DNA from: an uncultured Pseudomonadota bacterium | Lineage (GTDB): Bacteria > Pseudomonadota > Alphaproteobacteria > RF32 > CAG-239 | Length of the DNA stretch: 34,770 nucleotides | NCBI GenBank assembly: GCA_949295915.1 | Contig: CASFNB010000013.1 | Coordinates: 1 to 34,770, forward strand | Reading direction: 5' to 3' | Part shown: positions 9,131 to 17,277 of the stretch, one piece after another | Layout: each line of letters starts with the position of its first letter | How positions within the stretch are numbered: position 1 is the first letter of the stretch | Notes under the pieces: model-generated | What the model saw: the letters and a program-made list of their open reading frames with translations, nothing else | What the model was told of the DNA's origin: nothing | Databases searched by the model: none | Made by a program: the position numbers and the translations under genes

Positions 9131-9580
9131 ATGAAACTTTCAGAAATAATGTCTGAGAAATGTATTTTTATGGGCTTAAAGTCCAACAGTAAAAGGCAAC
9201 TTTTGCAAGATTTATCAAACAAAGCCGCAGAAATTACCGGTCTGAACGAACGTACCATTTTTGATACGATTCTGGAAAGAGAAAACCTCGGTTCAACCGG
9301 TTTTGGTGAAGGTACGGCACTTCCTCACGGACGTTTTGAAGGCTTGGATAAGGTTTACGGCTTTTTTGCAAAACTCAACTCTCCTGTTGACTTTGAAGCC
9401 ATTGACGGCAAACCGGTAGATTTAGTGTTTATGCTTCTCTCTCCGGAAGGAAACGGGGCTGATCATTTAACCGCATTGGCTCAGGCATCCAGATTTCTCA
9501 AAGATGAATCTACACGGAATAAAATCCGCCAAATTTCTTCTACTCAGGAAATTTATGCTTTAGTAAATAATAATGAGTAG
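9131..9580 (+). CDS. ptsN: Nitrogen-regulatory PTS IIA protein (EIIA-Ntr)
   Basis: This is a regulatory phosphocarrier protein of the nitrogen PTS. In related bacteria its phosphorylation state controls potassium transport, nitrogen responses and envelope stress. The 149 residues carry the PTS EIIA type-2 fold with the phospho-accepting His66 in GFGEGTALPHGRFE. It lies 29 bp after hpf and is followed by a strong terminator, so it ends the cluster. The partners PtsP and NPr are not in this window. Confidence 0.95.
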   Translation: MKLSEIMSEKCIFMGLKSNSKRQLLQDLSNKAAEITGLNERTIFDTILERENLGSTGFGEGTALPHGRFEGLDKVYGFFAKLNSPVDFEAIDGKPVDLVFMLLSPEGNGADHLTALAQASRFLKDESTRNKIRQISSTQEIYALVNNNE

Positions 9581-9595
9581 ATTGCAAAACTCTAT

Positions 9596-9631
9596 AAAAA
9601 AAACACCTTCGTTTTTATGAAGGTGTTTTTT
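9596..9631. terminator. Bidirectional terminator after ptsN
   Basis: The 9-bp arms AACACCTTC (9601-9609) and GAAGGTGTT (9618-9626) flank an 8-base loop. A T-tract follows and an A-tract precedes, so it can stop ptsN (plus) and the facing DUF1150 gene (minus). Confidence 0.88.
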
Positions 9632-9635
9632 TGGC

Positions 9636-9854
9636 TTATTGAACCAATTGTGGATTTAGATCATTTTGTTTGGCAACGATAAAAGCAAACTCTCTGTCAT
9701 CCGTAACGGCAATTTTCTCACCGTCTGCAGCATAAATAAACCACATTTTCTTTCCGTTTTCCTCAGCTGGCTTGATAAAGGCAACATTTTCATCATTCCA
9801 AAAACTAAACTCACTCAAAACACAATCATCAATATTTTTTATATTTTTTTTCAT
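9636..9854 (-). CDS. DUF1150 family small protein
   Basis: This 72-residue protein belongs to an alphaproteobacterial family of unknown function. The match is the C-terminal stretch with WFIYAADGEKIAVTDDREFAF and ending VAKQNDLNPQLVQ, which follows the family pattern of a small-domain 'AADG..... .R..AF..A...DL.P'. The ATG at 9854 is preferred over the GTG at 9872, because the GTG would lie within the GAGGG ribosome site that serves the ATG. It stands alone, facing ptsN and divergent from the histidine kinase. In other alphaproteobacteria the family is often near small heat-shock proteins; none is present here. Confidence 0.75.
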   Translation of the reverse strand: MKKNIKNIDDCVLSEFSFWNDENVAFIKPAEENGKKMWFIYAADGEKIAVTDDREFAFIVAKQNDLNPQLVQ

Positions 9855-9949
9855 AATGGCAATTTCCCTCACATACGAAATTATAATAACAATATTTTAT
9901 TAAATTTTAACTAAAATTTGTTTTATGTATAAAAAAAAGGGGGTTTGGG

Positions 9950-11590
9950 ATGTTCGTTAGCCTTAATAAGAAATTTATATATACAATCTTTATTTTTTTC
10001 ATAATCACCTCACTGATATTCCTTTATTCGTTTTACTTAACTTACGGAATACGTTTCCAAGACGATCTAAAAGCCAATATTGTGCGCAATCAGCAATATA
10101 TCAATTTGCTTTATGAAAACAATTTAATGAAAAAAGAATTTATTAAACTCTCACAAAAACACAGCGACATAAAACTTCCTCAGGAAATATCCGTCAATGA
10201 TTCCTCCTCATTAGAAAAGACCATCTCAAAAGAAAAACAACGAATTTTACAGCTTCAAAAAAGCTATGATGACCGCTATACCTCTGTTTATGAAGGCATA
10301 AAATTTGTTGCCGCCAGCTCCGTTTTAATCATTCTTTCATTACTACTACTTTGGTTTCTTCTTAAAAGATGGGTTATTATACCGTTAAGAACACTAGCCG
10401 ATGTAAGTAAAAATGTTGCCGAAGGAAATTTATCACAACGAGCTCAACCGTATAAACAACGCTATTTTTTGGATGAAACGGATTTTTTAATAGACACTTT
10501 CAACAACATGCTTGATGAACTCGAAAAAAGCATTTCCGAAATTCAAACGACTGAAAACTTTTTACAAAAAATCATCGACGGAATTCCGGACGGATTGCGT
10601 GTTATAGACAGCGAACACAATATCATCATTGCCAATAAAGCCTATTATAAACAAGTAGGCAGCCCAAACAAAAAACTAAAATGCTATGAAGCATCTCAGC
10701 ACCGTACAACACCGTGCAATAGTAACATTGTGAATTGTCCGCTGAATGAAATATGCAACAAGAAGAAAAAACATCTTCACGTCATCCAACAATTTGCACA
10801 TAATCCGAACAAACATTTATACATAAACGCAGCACCTTTAAAAATAAAGAACAAAACGCTGATTATTGAAATTATAAGAGATTTAAGTGATGATATAAAA
10901 TTTTCGCACGAACAAAAACTTTCTTCACTCGGATTTATGACAACCTCTGTTGCGCATGAAATGAAAAATCACCTTGGCGCAATCAGAATTATTGTAGAAA
11001 GAATACTAGAAAACCGTACCAATCTCCGAGAGGAACAAAACAAGTTACTCGAATTGGTATTACAACAAATTATTGAAAGCATAGCCGTGCCGGAAAGGCT
11101 GCTAAAACTATCACGTCTATCCACGGATGATAATCAAGAAATAAATTGTTATGAAAATATAAAAGATGTAACCTCATTAATGGATTATGAAGCCAAAACA
11201 CATGGCATCAACATTAAAATTGAAGGAAAGAAAAATATAAAAATAATTGGCAATGAAAATGATTTTAAGATGATTCTGATCAATTTAATCCTTAATGCGA
11301 TAAAAGCCGAAAAAACCAATGGTGAAATAACCATATCACTACAAGATGATGCGCATCATAACTTAATAAAAATAGCCGATAACGGCTGTGGAATATCTGC
11401 AGAAGCATTACCCCACATATTTGAGCCCTTCTATTCTGACGGAAAAGAAGGAAACATCGGAGGAACCGGTCTTGGCTTGGCCATTGTTAAATCAATTACG
11501 GAAAAATTAAAAGGCAACATATCGGTTGAAAGTAAAATCGGCGTTGGAACTTGTTTTAGCTTACAATTTCCTAAAATAAACAAAAAATAA
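9950..11590 (+). CDS. Membrane sensor histidine kinase with cysteine-rich PAS domain
   Basis: This is an inner-membrane two-component sensor of 546 residues. In order it has a membrane segment (10-32), a periplasmic region of about 85 residues, a second segment (118-138), HAMP (about 138-190), PAS (about 204-315), a HisKA box with phospho-His336 (VAHEMKNHLG), and an ATPase domain with N-box Asn449, G1 DNGCG (477-481) and G2 GGTGLGLA (504-511). The PAS carries Cys245, Cys256, Cys263 and Cys269, with CPLNEIC at 263-269, a possible metal or redox site. No response regulator is adjacent, so it is an orphan. The ATG follows AAGGGGG. Ligand and partner are unknown. Confidence 0.9.
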   Translation: MFVSLNKKFIYTIFIFFIITSLIFLYSFYLTYGIRFQDDLKANIVRNQQYINLLYENNLMKKEFIKLSQKHSDIKLPQEISVNDSSSLEKTISKEKQRILQLQKSYDDRYTSVYEGIKFVAASSVLIILSLLLLWFLLKRWVIIPLRTLADVSKNVAEGNLSQRAQPYKQRYFLDETDFLIDTFNNMLDELEKSISEIQTTENFLQKIIDGIPDGLRVIDSEHNIIIANKAYYKQVGSPNKKLKCYEASQHRTTPCNSNIVNCPLNEICNKKKKHLHVIQQFAHNPNKHLYINAAPLKIKNKTLIIEIIRDLSDDIKFSHEQKLSSLGFMTTSVAHEMKNHLGAIRIIVERILENRTNLREEQNKLLELVLQQIIESIAVPERLLKLSRLSTDDNQEINCYENIKDVTSLMDYEAKTHGINIKIEGKKNIKIIGNENDFKMILINLILNAIKAEKTNGEITISLQDDAHHNLIKIADNGCGISAEALPHIFEPFYSDGKEGNIGGTGLGLAIVKSITEKLKGNISVESKIGVGTCFSLQFPKINKK

Positions 11591-11592
11591 CG

Positions 11593-11621
11593 TTGCAAAA
11601 ATAAAAATATAGGGATATATA
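11593..11621 (+). promoter_or_regulatory. Candidate infA promoter (TTGCAA, 17 bp, TATATA)
   Basis: TTGCAA (11593-11598) and TATATA (11616-11621) are 17 bp apart in the 70-bp gap between the histidine kinase and infA. This suggests that infA is transcribed separately from the kinase. Confidence 0.5.
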
Positions 11622-11660
11622 AGAAGCAATAATGACAAAAATCAATAAAGGATTTCATAT

Positions 11661-11882
11661 ATGAGTAAAGAAGAACTCTTGGAACTGACTGGTGAAGTAA
11701 TTGAAAAACTGCCTAATGCCATGTTCCGTGTAAAACTGGAAAACGGCGTTGAAATTCTGGCTCACACTGCCGGAAAAATGCGCAAGTTCCGTATTCGTGT
11801 TATGGTCGGTGATAAGGTCGATATTGAAATGACACCTTATGACTTAACCAAAGGACGTATCACATTTCGTCATAAAGATTAA
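11661..11882 (+). CDS. infA: Translation initiation factor IF-1
   Basis: IF-1 binds the ribosomal A site on the 30S subunit and aids accurate start selection with IF-2 and IF-3. The 73-residue OB-fold protein shows the family pattern: [19 protein letters not shown], then [19 protein letters not shown], and the C-terminal [16 protein letters not shown]. The ATG has AAAGGA upstream. It appears monocistronic, with its own promoter and a strong terminator. Confidence 0.95.
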   Translation: MSKEELLELTGEVIEKLPNAMFRVKLENGVEILAHTAGKMRKFRIRVMVGDKVDIEMTPYDLTKGRITFRHKD

Positions 11883-11884
11883 AA

Positions 11885-11921
11885 AAATTCCCGAATGAAA
11901 AAAACTCATTCGGGAATTTTT
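11885..11921. terminator. Bidirectional terminator between infA and yqaA
   Basis: The 13-bp perfect arms at 11885-11897 and 11905-11917 (AATTCCCGAATGA and its complement) enclose a 7-base loop, with A-tract and T-tract flanks. It serves infA (plus) and the converging folD-yqaA operon (minus). Confidence 0.92.
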
Positions 11922-11931
11922 TATTCATCAG

Positions 11932-12549
11932 TTAAAGATATTTAATCAAAGCAAAGCTGCCGATAAGCAAAACAAAAAACAAAACGGCAAGCATCCCTAA
12001 GTTTTTTTCAATAAAAATCTTCATCGGCTCACCATATTTTTTTAAGAGCCAAGCCACCAAGAAAAATCGCCCGCCGCGAGCCAATACGGAAGCAATTGTA
12101 AAGACAAACAAATCCAAATGGACAACACCGCTGGCAATGGTAATAACCTTGTAAGGAAACGGAGTGAAGCCGGCACCAAACACAATCCATGCGCCCCATT
12201 CATGATAATAACCGCTAAAGACATCAAATTCATGTCCATAGCCATAGAAGTTCAAAAGCGGCATAGCAACCGTATCAAAAAGAAAAACACCGATAGCATA
12301 GCCGAAATATCCGCCCAAAACACTGGCAACTGTTGTAACCGTTGCAATTTTCCATGCCTTCTGAGGTGTTGCCAAAACCATCGGAATAAGCATCACATCA
12401 GGCGGAATGGGGAAGAAAGAACTTTCAATAAAAGATACCGCAAACAAAAAATACAATGCTGTCGGGCGAGATGCCAAATCCAGCATATAATCATAACATT
12501 TTTGCACACATCCGCGGCTAAAACCTAAAAAACGAGAAACAAGAACCAT
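11932..12549 (-). CDS. YqaA/DedA-superfamily membrane protein (VTT domain)
   Basis: This 205-residue polytopic inner-membrane protein is related to the DedA/SNARE-associated family, which is linked to lipid-carrier transport and envelope homeostasis. Features include the FIESSFFPIPPDVMLIPMVL stretch (about 41-60), glycine-rich VLGGYFGYAIG, and a second re-entrant-like segment FGAGFTPFPYKVITIASG followed by an ARGGRF motif (about 165-170). It lies 14 bp after folD, at the end of the six-gene minus-strand operon. Family membership is clear from the motifs; its substrate is not known. Confidence 0.85.
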   Translation of the reverse strand: MVLVSRFLGFSRGCVQKCYDYMLDLASRPTALYFLFAVSFIESSFFPIPPDVMLIPMVLATPQKAWKIATVTTVASVLGGYFGYAIGVFLFDTVAMPLLNFYGYGHEFDVFSGYYHEWGAWIVFGAGFTPFPYKVITIASGVVHLDLFVFTIASVLARGGRFFLVAWLLKKYGEPMKIFIEKNLGMLAVLFFVLLIGSFALIKYL

Positions 12550-12563
12550 ATTTTTTCCTTTAT

Positions 12564-13418
12564 CTAAAATTTGAGATGATTTTGCCTAATAAAAGCCTCA
12601 TATGTATTGGCTAAAAGCATAGCGATGGTCATAGGACCCACCCCTCCGGGAACTGGAGTAATATACGCAGCTTTCTGACGTACGGCATCAAAATCAACAT
12701 CTCCGCAGATTTTACCGCCAATTCGATTGATACCGACATCAACAACAAAAGCCCCTTCTTTAACCCAATCGGCTTTAACAATATTTGGTTTACCGCAAGC
12801 AGCAATAACAATATCCGCTTGTCGAGTAATATCCTCAATTTTTTTTGTTTTGGAATGGACAACCGTCACCGTGCAATTTTGATTAAGTAATAGTGCGGCC
12901 ATAGGTTTTCCGACAATATTGGAACGTCCGATAACAACGGCATTTTTTCCGGATAAATCAGGATAAATTTGTTTTAGCATATACAAAATACCTTTAGGTG
13001 TGGCAGGAACAAATGCCTGCGGAGAATTTGCCTGCAACAGACCGACATTATAGGGGTTAAAACCATCGACATCTTTCTCGGGGCTAATTTGCGTCAAAAC
13101 GTGAAGGGGGTTCAAATGAGCCGGCAAAGGTAACTGAACCAAAATGCCGTTAACTCGATCGTCATTATTCAACTGAGAAACAAGCTCCAACAATTCTCTT
13201 TCGGAAACGCTCTCTTCCAAATGATAAATCAGGCAATCCATTCCAATTGCTTGTGCTGCCTTTTGCTTATTTCGATCATAGATAAGACTGGCCTCATCAT
13301 TACCGACCAAAACAACGGCTAAATTTGGTTTAAGAGAATGAGCTGACACTTTTTCTGCAATCTCAGCCTTCAGTTTAAAGGCCAAAGACTTTCCGTCAAT
13401 AATTTGAGCTTCAGACAT
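12564..13418 (-). CDS. folD: Methylenetetrahydrofolate dehydrogenase/cyclohydrolase
   Basis: FolD is bifunctional. It oxidises 5,10-methylene-THF with NADP and hydrolyses 5,10-methenyl-THF to 10-formyl-THF, feeding purine and formyl-Met synthesis. The 284 residues include the catalytic Tyr47 and Lys51 (IYDRNKQKAA), the GRSNIVGKP nucleotide-binding turn and the C-terminal PVPGGVGPMT signature. The ATG at 13418 is chosen because AAGGG lies five bases upstream; the in-frame GTG at 13424 would overlap that site. The upstream DUF167 stop is 2 bases away, indicating coupling. Confidence 0.97.
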   Translation of the reverse strand: MSEAQIIDGKSLAFKLKAEIAEKVSAHSLKPNLAVVLVGNDEASLIYDRNKQKAAQAIGMDCLIYHLEESVSERELLELVSQLNNDDRVNGILVQLPLPAHLNPLHVLTQISPEKDVDGFNPYNVGLLQANSPQAFVPATPKGILYMLKQIYPDLSGKNAVVIGRSNIVGKPMAALLLNQNCTVTVVHSKTKKIEDITRQADIVIAACGKPNIVKADWVKEGAFVVDVGINRIGGKICGDVDFDAVRQKAAYITPVPGGVGPMTIAMLLANTYEAFIRQNHLKF

Positions 13419-13420
13419 AA

Positions 13421-13732
13421 TCACCCTTCCGCCATCAATTCATTTAAAGACTTTAACAACGTTTCAGATTCATCATGAATCAAAATTTTTTTATATCGAT
13501 CGGTTTCCCCAAAAATAATTTCCAACTTACTTTTAGGTAAATTAAGTTTTTTAGCTAAACAGCGTAACAATTCTGCATTGGCTTTACCTTTTTCGGGAAC
13601 GCTGACAACATTTATTTTTAAGAAATCGACTCCCTCGGCATCGGTAAAAAATCCTTTTATCGAACAAGAAGAAGAGTTAGTCGTTAACCTAACTCTTAAT
13701 AGCACACCTTGTTCAAGTTTCTCAAAAAACAC
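13421..13732 (-). CDS. DUF167 / YggU family protein
   Basis: This 103-residue small basic protein belongs to the conserved DUF167 family of unknown function. The diagnostic segment is VVSVPEKGKANAELLRCLAK followed by LNLPKSKLEIIFGETDRYKKI. The start appears to be GTG at 13732, with GGAATGCC before it. It lies between yggT and folD, an arrangement common in alphaproteobacteria that suggests shared transcription rather than a proven function. Confidence 0.9.
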   Translation of the reverse strand: MFFEKLEQGVLLRVRLTTNSSSCSIKGFFTDAEGVDFLKINVVSVPEKGKANAELLRCLAKKLNLPKSKLEIIFGETDRYKKILIHDESETLLKSLNELMAEG

Positions 13733-13755
13733 GGCATTCCCTATCTTAAAAAAAT

Positions 13756-14064
13756 TTAAGAAAGTAAGAATTGTGACAAAACAAAAAGCAAACGACTGAT
13801 AAACAGCAACAACAATAACAAAACAAACGGAGAAAAATCGAACCCGTTAAAGACGACAGCCGGAAATTTCTCTTTGATTTTATCATAAACCGGATGAGTA
13901 GCCTTTTCCAAAAGCTCCATGGTTTTCTGAGAATATTTGTTGGAAGTTTCCAAAATTTTGAAATGGATCAACCAATGCAACACAATTTCAATAATAACAA
14001 TTTTGAAATACAAACTGACAATCAAGCCGATAATATACAAAAAAGGCTCAAACAATGCACCCAT
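13756..14064 (-). CDS. YggT family membrane protein
   Basis: The protein has 102 residues and two hydrophobic segments (about 1-32 and 78-100), separated by a polar stretch containing ATHPVYDKIKEKFP, the usual YggT layout. The FDFSPFVLLLLLLF segment matches the family C-terminal half. The ATG at 14064 is preferred because AAGGAG lies eight bases upstream; GTG at 14073 would be too close to it. In other bacteria YggT members affect osmotic response and cell-envelope biogenesis; no function can be given here. Confidence 0.88.
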   Translation of the reverse strand: MGALFEPFLYIIGLIVSLYFKIVIIEIVLHWLIHFKILETSNKYSQKTMELLEKATHPVYDKIKEKFPAVVFNGFDFSPFVLLLLLLFISRLLFVLSQFLLS

Positions 14065-14076
14065 AACTAACACTCC

Positions 14077-15288
14077 TTAAACATGCTGTTGTCCCAACCG
14101 TTCTTTGAGAGCAATATATCTGCTCATATCGAACGATTGAATTTTATCTTTATTAACTGATTTTGGAGCAATTGAAGCATTTTGTCTACCTCTAAGTTCA
14201 TTTATCCTCTTAATAACATCGGATTTAGACTGCGATTGAATATTTTTCTGCAAAATTTCTTCACTCATGCTATAATCGGGAACAAAAGTTTTCACCCCAA
14301 GTTTATACAACACTTTTTCGGGCACGTCTTTATCACGACGTCGATACTCTAATACCGCACCGCAAACATTACGCCTAATCTGCTCTTCTTCACTGAATTG
14401 ACCATGAATTTGAGATGTATTTGCAACTTTAACCAAATTCATCATTTCTGTATGTTTAGCATAAGCATCTGACAATCTGTTATCGGGTCTGATACGATTC
14501 AAGAAACGCAAATCATCGGCACGACGAGACATATATTCCTGATAACGTTGTTTGCGCAACTGATTTGCTTTATCCATTTCATCAACGGCAGCCAAAGCAA
14601 TCAAAGACTGAGCCATCAAAAGGCTGGCTTTATATTCTGTATCGGAATAAAGTTCATGTCTTTTTTCTTCTTCAAGCATCCGTTGATATTCCAAAGCGAG
14701 GCGTTTTTCTTCTTCTTTGGCTTGACGTTCAGCCTCAGCTTCGGCACGACTTTTTGTAGAAGCCAAAACAGCACTGCGCAGCTGTTGCAATTTAGCCAAT
14801 TTTAGTTGCAAAAACTCAAGACGTTCTTTGGCTTTAGAAGAATTTGAAGCGGCATAAAGAGCCATATAGACACGCATTTCAGTTTCACGTTCATCCAAAG
14901 TCGACAAAAAATCTCCGCGTTTTTCAATATCATCATCAGTAATATCGCCATCGTTCATATCATGAATAATTTTCTGAGCATCTTCAATCCAATAAAAATA
15001 TTCATTTTGCGGAGCAACTTCATTTTCGATTGTTTGCAAAGAATTAGCCACCATAAAAGCAAAATCTTCTATATTTTTATCAAGCGGTAAATTTTCACCG
15101 TCAACGGCACGAGACAAAATCTCTTTTGCTTTTTCTTTTTCATGTCCTTTCAAATCGGGACGAGCTCGTTCAATGCCTTTTTCAATAGCATCTTGTTTTT
15201 TCTTTTCTTTTTCCGACCTTTCGGAAAGTTCTTTTCTTTCTTTATTTTCGGAAGAAGAAATACCTCTCAATTCATTAATATCTACCAT
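14077..15288 (-). CDS. Unknown coiled-coil protein
   Basis: I do not recognise this 403-residue protein. It is soluble-looking, with no signal peptide or membrane segment. Residues 12-60 are highly charged (Glu/Lys). A strong coiled coil spans about 155-213 with runs such as RAEAEAERQAKEEEKRLALE, and 240-270 is also helical. The hexapeptide INELRG occurs at 4-9 and again at 362-367. The ATG has AAAGGAAG upstream. It lies 14 bp after a TerB-like gene and 12 bp before yggT, so it is cotranscribed with housekeeping genes. A scaffold or cytoskeletal-type role is possible but unsupported. Confidence 0.8.
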   Translation of the reverse strand: MVDINELRGISSSENKERKELSERSEKEKKKQDAIEKGIERARPDLKGHEKEKAKEILSRAVDGENLPLDKNIEDFAFMVANSLQTIENEVAPQNEYFYWIEDAQKIIHDMNDGDITDDDIEKRGDFLSTLDERETEMRVYMALYAASNSSKAKERLEFLQLKLAKLQQLRSAVLASTKSRAEAEAERQAKEEEKRLALEYQRMLEEEKRHELYSDTEYKASLLMAQSLIALAAVDEMDKANQLRKQRYQEYMSRRADDLRFLNRIRPDNRLSDAYAKHTEMMNLVKVANTSQIHGQFSEEEQIRRNVCGAVLEYRRRDKDVPEKVLYKLGVKTFVPDYSMSEEILQKNIQSQSKSDVIKRINELRGRQNASIAPKSVNKDKIQSFDMSRYIALKERLGQQHV

Positions 15289-15302
15289 CAGACTTCCTTT
15301 GG

Positions 15303-15749
15303 TTAAGCTTCTTCAAAAATAAGTTTAGCTTCTTCGAGCCAAATAACACGATCAATAACCCACTGGCTGATTTGTTCAATTTTTTCTAACTCAATTCCCA
15401 TAGCTTGCCCAACGCGACCGATAAGCAAAACTTCAGCATCACTCAGTTCATTATCGGCATGAGCCAAGATGCACATTTCTTTAATAAGTTCCAAGGCTGC
15501 ACGACGATTATCAATAGCTTTGACAGAATCGACGACATCATCCACATTGTTCACTTGTAAAATTTCCTGCACTCTATTTTGAGGCACCCCATAGATAACG
15601 GCAACATCTTGAATGAACTCAATTTCTTCTTTATCAAGTTTACCATCGGCATTAGCTAAAGAAGCCAATGCTTTCATAAAAGCGATTCTTTGGTTATCAT
15701 CAAGTTTTGATAAGATGTTCATATTCATCTCCATTCCTAAATTACTCAT
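15303..15749 (-). CDS. TerB-like domain protein
   Basis: This 148-residue all-helical protein has two related halves, each with a short acidic loop: ANADGKLDKEEIEFI (about 33-47) and AHADNELSDAEVLLIG (about 95-110). This resembles the TerB/DjlA-N fold, which can bind metal ions at the acidic loops. The name does not imply tellurite resistance; no other ter genes are present. The ATG has AAGGAG eight bases upstream and the gene opens the operon. It may act with the coiled-coil protein encoded 14 bp downstream. Confidence 0.72.
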   Translation of the reverse strand: MSNLGMEMNMNILSKLDDNQRIAFMKALASLANADGKLDKEEIEFIQDVAVIYGVPQNRVQEILQVNNVDDVVDSVKAIDNRRAALELIKEMCILAHADNELSDAEVLLIGRVGQAMGIELEKIEQISQWVIDRVIWLEEAKLIFEEA

Positions 15750-15777
15750 TAGATAAACTCCTTACAAATATAAATTT

Positions 15778-15807
15778 ATGATAGCTTGAAAAGAATTAAA
15801 ATTTCAA
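15778..15807 (-). promoter_or_regulatory. Candidate promoter of the TerB-yggT-folD-yqaA operon
   Basis: On the minus strand TTGAAA (15802-15807) and TATCAT (15778-15783) are 18 bp apart. The predicted start lies about 22 nt before the ATG of the TerB-like gene. No other convincing promoter was seen within the tightly spaced operon. Confidence 0.45.
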
Positions 15808-15852
15808 TAAAAAAGAACACTTAAAAAAAGTCTATCTAAAAAAAGCTCATTT

Positions 15853-15880
15853 TTGCTCAGAAAACATTTGAAATTATAAG
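15853..15880 (+). promoter_or_regulatory. Candidate miaB promoter (TTGCTC, 16 bp, TATAAG)
   Basis: TTGCTC (15853-15858) and TATAAG (15875-15880) are 16 bp apart, leaving a leader of about 50 nt before the miaB GTG. It is divergent from the TerB-like operon promoter across a 187-bp gap. Confidence 0.42.
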
Positions 15881-15936
15881 GAGAATAGCCTAAACTATGA
15901 GTTTAAAGAGATATTGACGATTATTAGGAATCAAAC

Positions 15937-17274
15937 GTGAATAAAAAACACTATTATATCAAAACTTTCGGTTGCCAAATGAATGTTTATGATTCAGAAC
16001 GCATTGCCGCCATTCTTGAAACTTTAGGCTTTTCACCTGCCAACACGCCTAAATCTGCCGATTTGATAATTTTCAACACCTGCCACATCAGAGAAAAAGC
16101 TGCCGAAAAAGTTTTTTCCGATTTGGGACGTGCTTATGCCATAAAACAAGAGCGCGCCGAAGAAGGAAAAGATACCATCATCGGGGTTATGGGGTGTGTT
16201 GTTCAGGCCGAAGATGAACAAATTGCCAAACGAGCTCCGTTTGTTGACTTTGCCACCGGTCCGCTGACCTACCATCGTTTGCCCGAAATTTTGGCAAAAA
16301 TCGGTCGCAAAAAAGGCACCACCGTTATCGACACTGATTTTCCGGTTGAATCAAAATTTGACTTTTTGCCGGAAAATCACTCCACCGGCGGATGTTCTTA
16401 TATTGCCATTCAAGAAGGGTGCAACAACTTCTGCACCTATTGCGTTGTGCCTTATACCCGCGGTGTGGAATGTTCTCGTCCGGTTGAAGATGTCTTGCAA
16501 GAAGCCAAACGTCTGGTTTCCGAAGGTACATTGGAAATCAACTTACTGGGACAAAACGTAAACTCTTATCATGGTGAAGATAAAAGCGGAAAAGAGCGTA
16601 ATCTGGCATATTTGCTGAGAGAAATTGCTAAGATAGACGGCTTGCGACGCATTCGCTATACCACCTCATATCCGGCAGATGTTGATGATGATTTGGTTGC
16701 TTGCCATCGTGACTTAAAACAGTTGATGCCTTATCTTCATTTACCGATTCAATCCGGCTCGGATAAAATCTTAAAAGCCATGAACAGAAGACACAACTCG
16801 TCAGACTATTTGCGTGTGGTCGAAAAACTGCAAAAAGCCAATCCCGATTTACGCATGTCTTCAGACTTTATCGTTGGCTTCCCCGGAGAGGAAGATTCCG
16901 ATTTTCAAGCCACATTGGATATTGTCAACCAAGTTAAATTCATTCAAGCCTTTTCCTTCAAATATAGCCGCCGCGCCGGAACACCTGCCGCAGTGATGAA
17001 AAATCAGGTCGAAGAAAAGGTCAAAAAAGAGCGTTTGAACATCTTGCAAGATTTGCTTTTTTCTTACCAGCGCAAATTCAATGAAGCAAGCGTGGGCAAA
17101 GTTATGCCGGTTTTGTTTGAGACAAAAGGCAGACACGCCGGACAGCTCATCGGCCGCACACCATATATGCAAAACTTGCATGCCGAACTCGGCAAAGAAT
17201 TTTTAAATAAAATCGTCAACGTAAAAGTAACGGAAGCCACAACCAATTCATTAAGTGGCATAAAGGAGGGTTAA
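15937..17274 (+). CDS. miaB: tRNA-2-methylthio-N6-dimethylallyladenosine synthase
   Basis: MiaB is a radical-SAM methylthiotransferase that converts i6A37 to ms2i6A37 in tRNAs reading UNN codons. The 445 residues have the N-terminal UPF0004 domain with cluster ligands Cys13 (TFGCQMN), Cys49 (NTCHIREKA) and Cys87 (MGCVVQ), the radical-SAM cysteines Cys162, Cys166 and Cys169 (GCNNFCTYCVVPYTRG), and a C-terminal TRAM domain (about 385-440). The start is GTG, with AGGA seven bases upstream. It leads the miaB-phoH-ybeY-lnt group. Confidence 0.97.
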   Translation: MNKKHYYIKTFGCQMNVYDSERIAAILETLGFSPANTPKSADLIIFNTCHIREKAAEKVFSDLGRAYAIKQERAEEGKDTIIGVMGCVVQAEDEQIAKRAPFVDFATGPLTYHRLPEILAKIGRKKGTTVIDTDFPVESKFDFLPENHSTGGCSYIAIQEGCNNFCTYCVVPYTRGVECSRPVEDVLQEAKRLVSEGTLEINLLGQNVNSYHGEDKSGKERNLAYLLREIAKIDGLRRIRYTTSYPADVDDDLVACHRDLKQLMPYLHLPIQSGSDKILKAMNRRHNSSDYLRVVEKLQKANPDLRMSSDFIVGFPGEEDSDFQATLDIVNQVKFIQAFSFKYSRRAGTPAAVMKNQVEEKVKKERLNILQDLLFSYQRKFNEASVGKVMPVLFETKGRHAGQLIGRTPYMQNLHAELGKEFLNKIVNVKVTEATTNSLSGIKEG

Positions 17275-17277
17275 ACC

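Noticed and set aside
15303..15749. Tellurite-resistance function for the TerB-like gene
   Set aside because: Only the domain resemblance is present; there are no other ter genes, and the operon is housekeeping.
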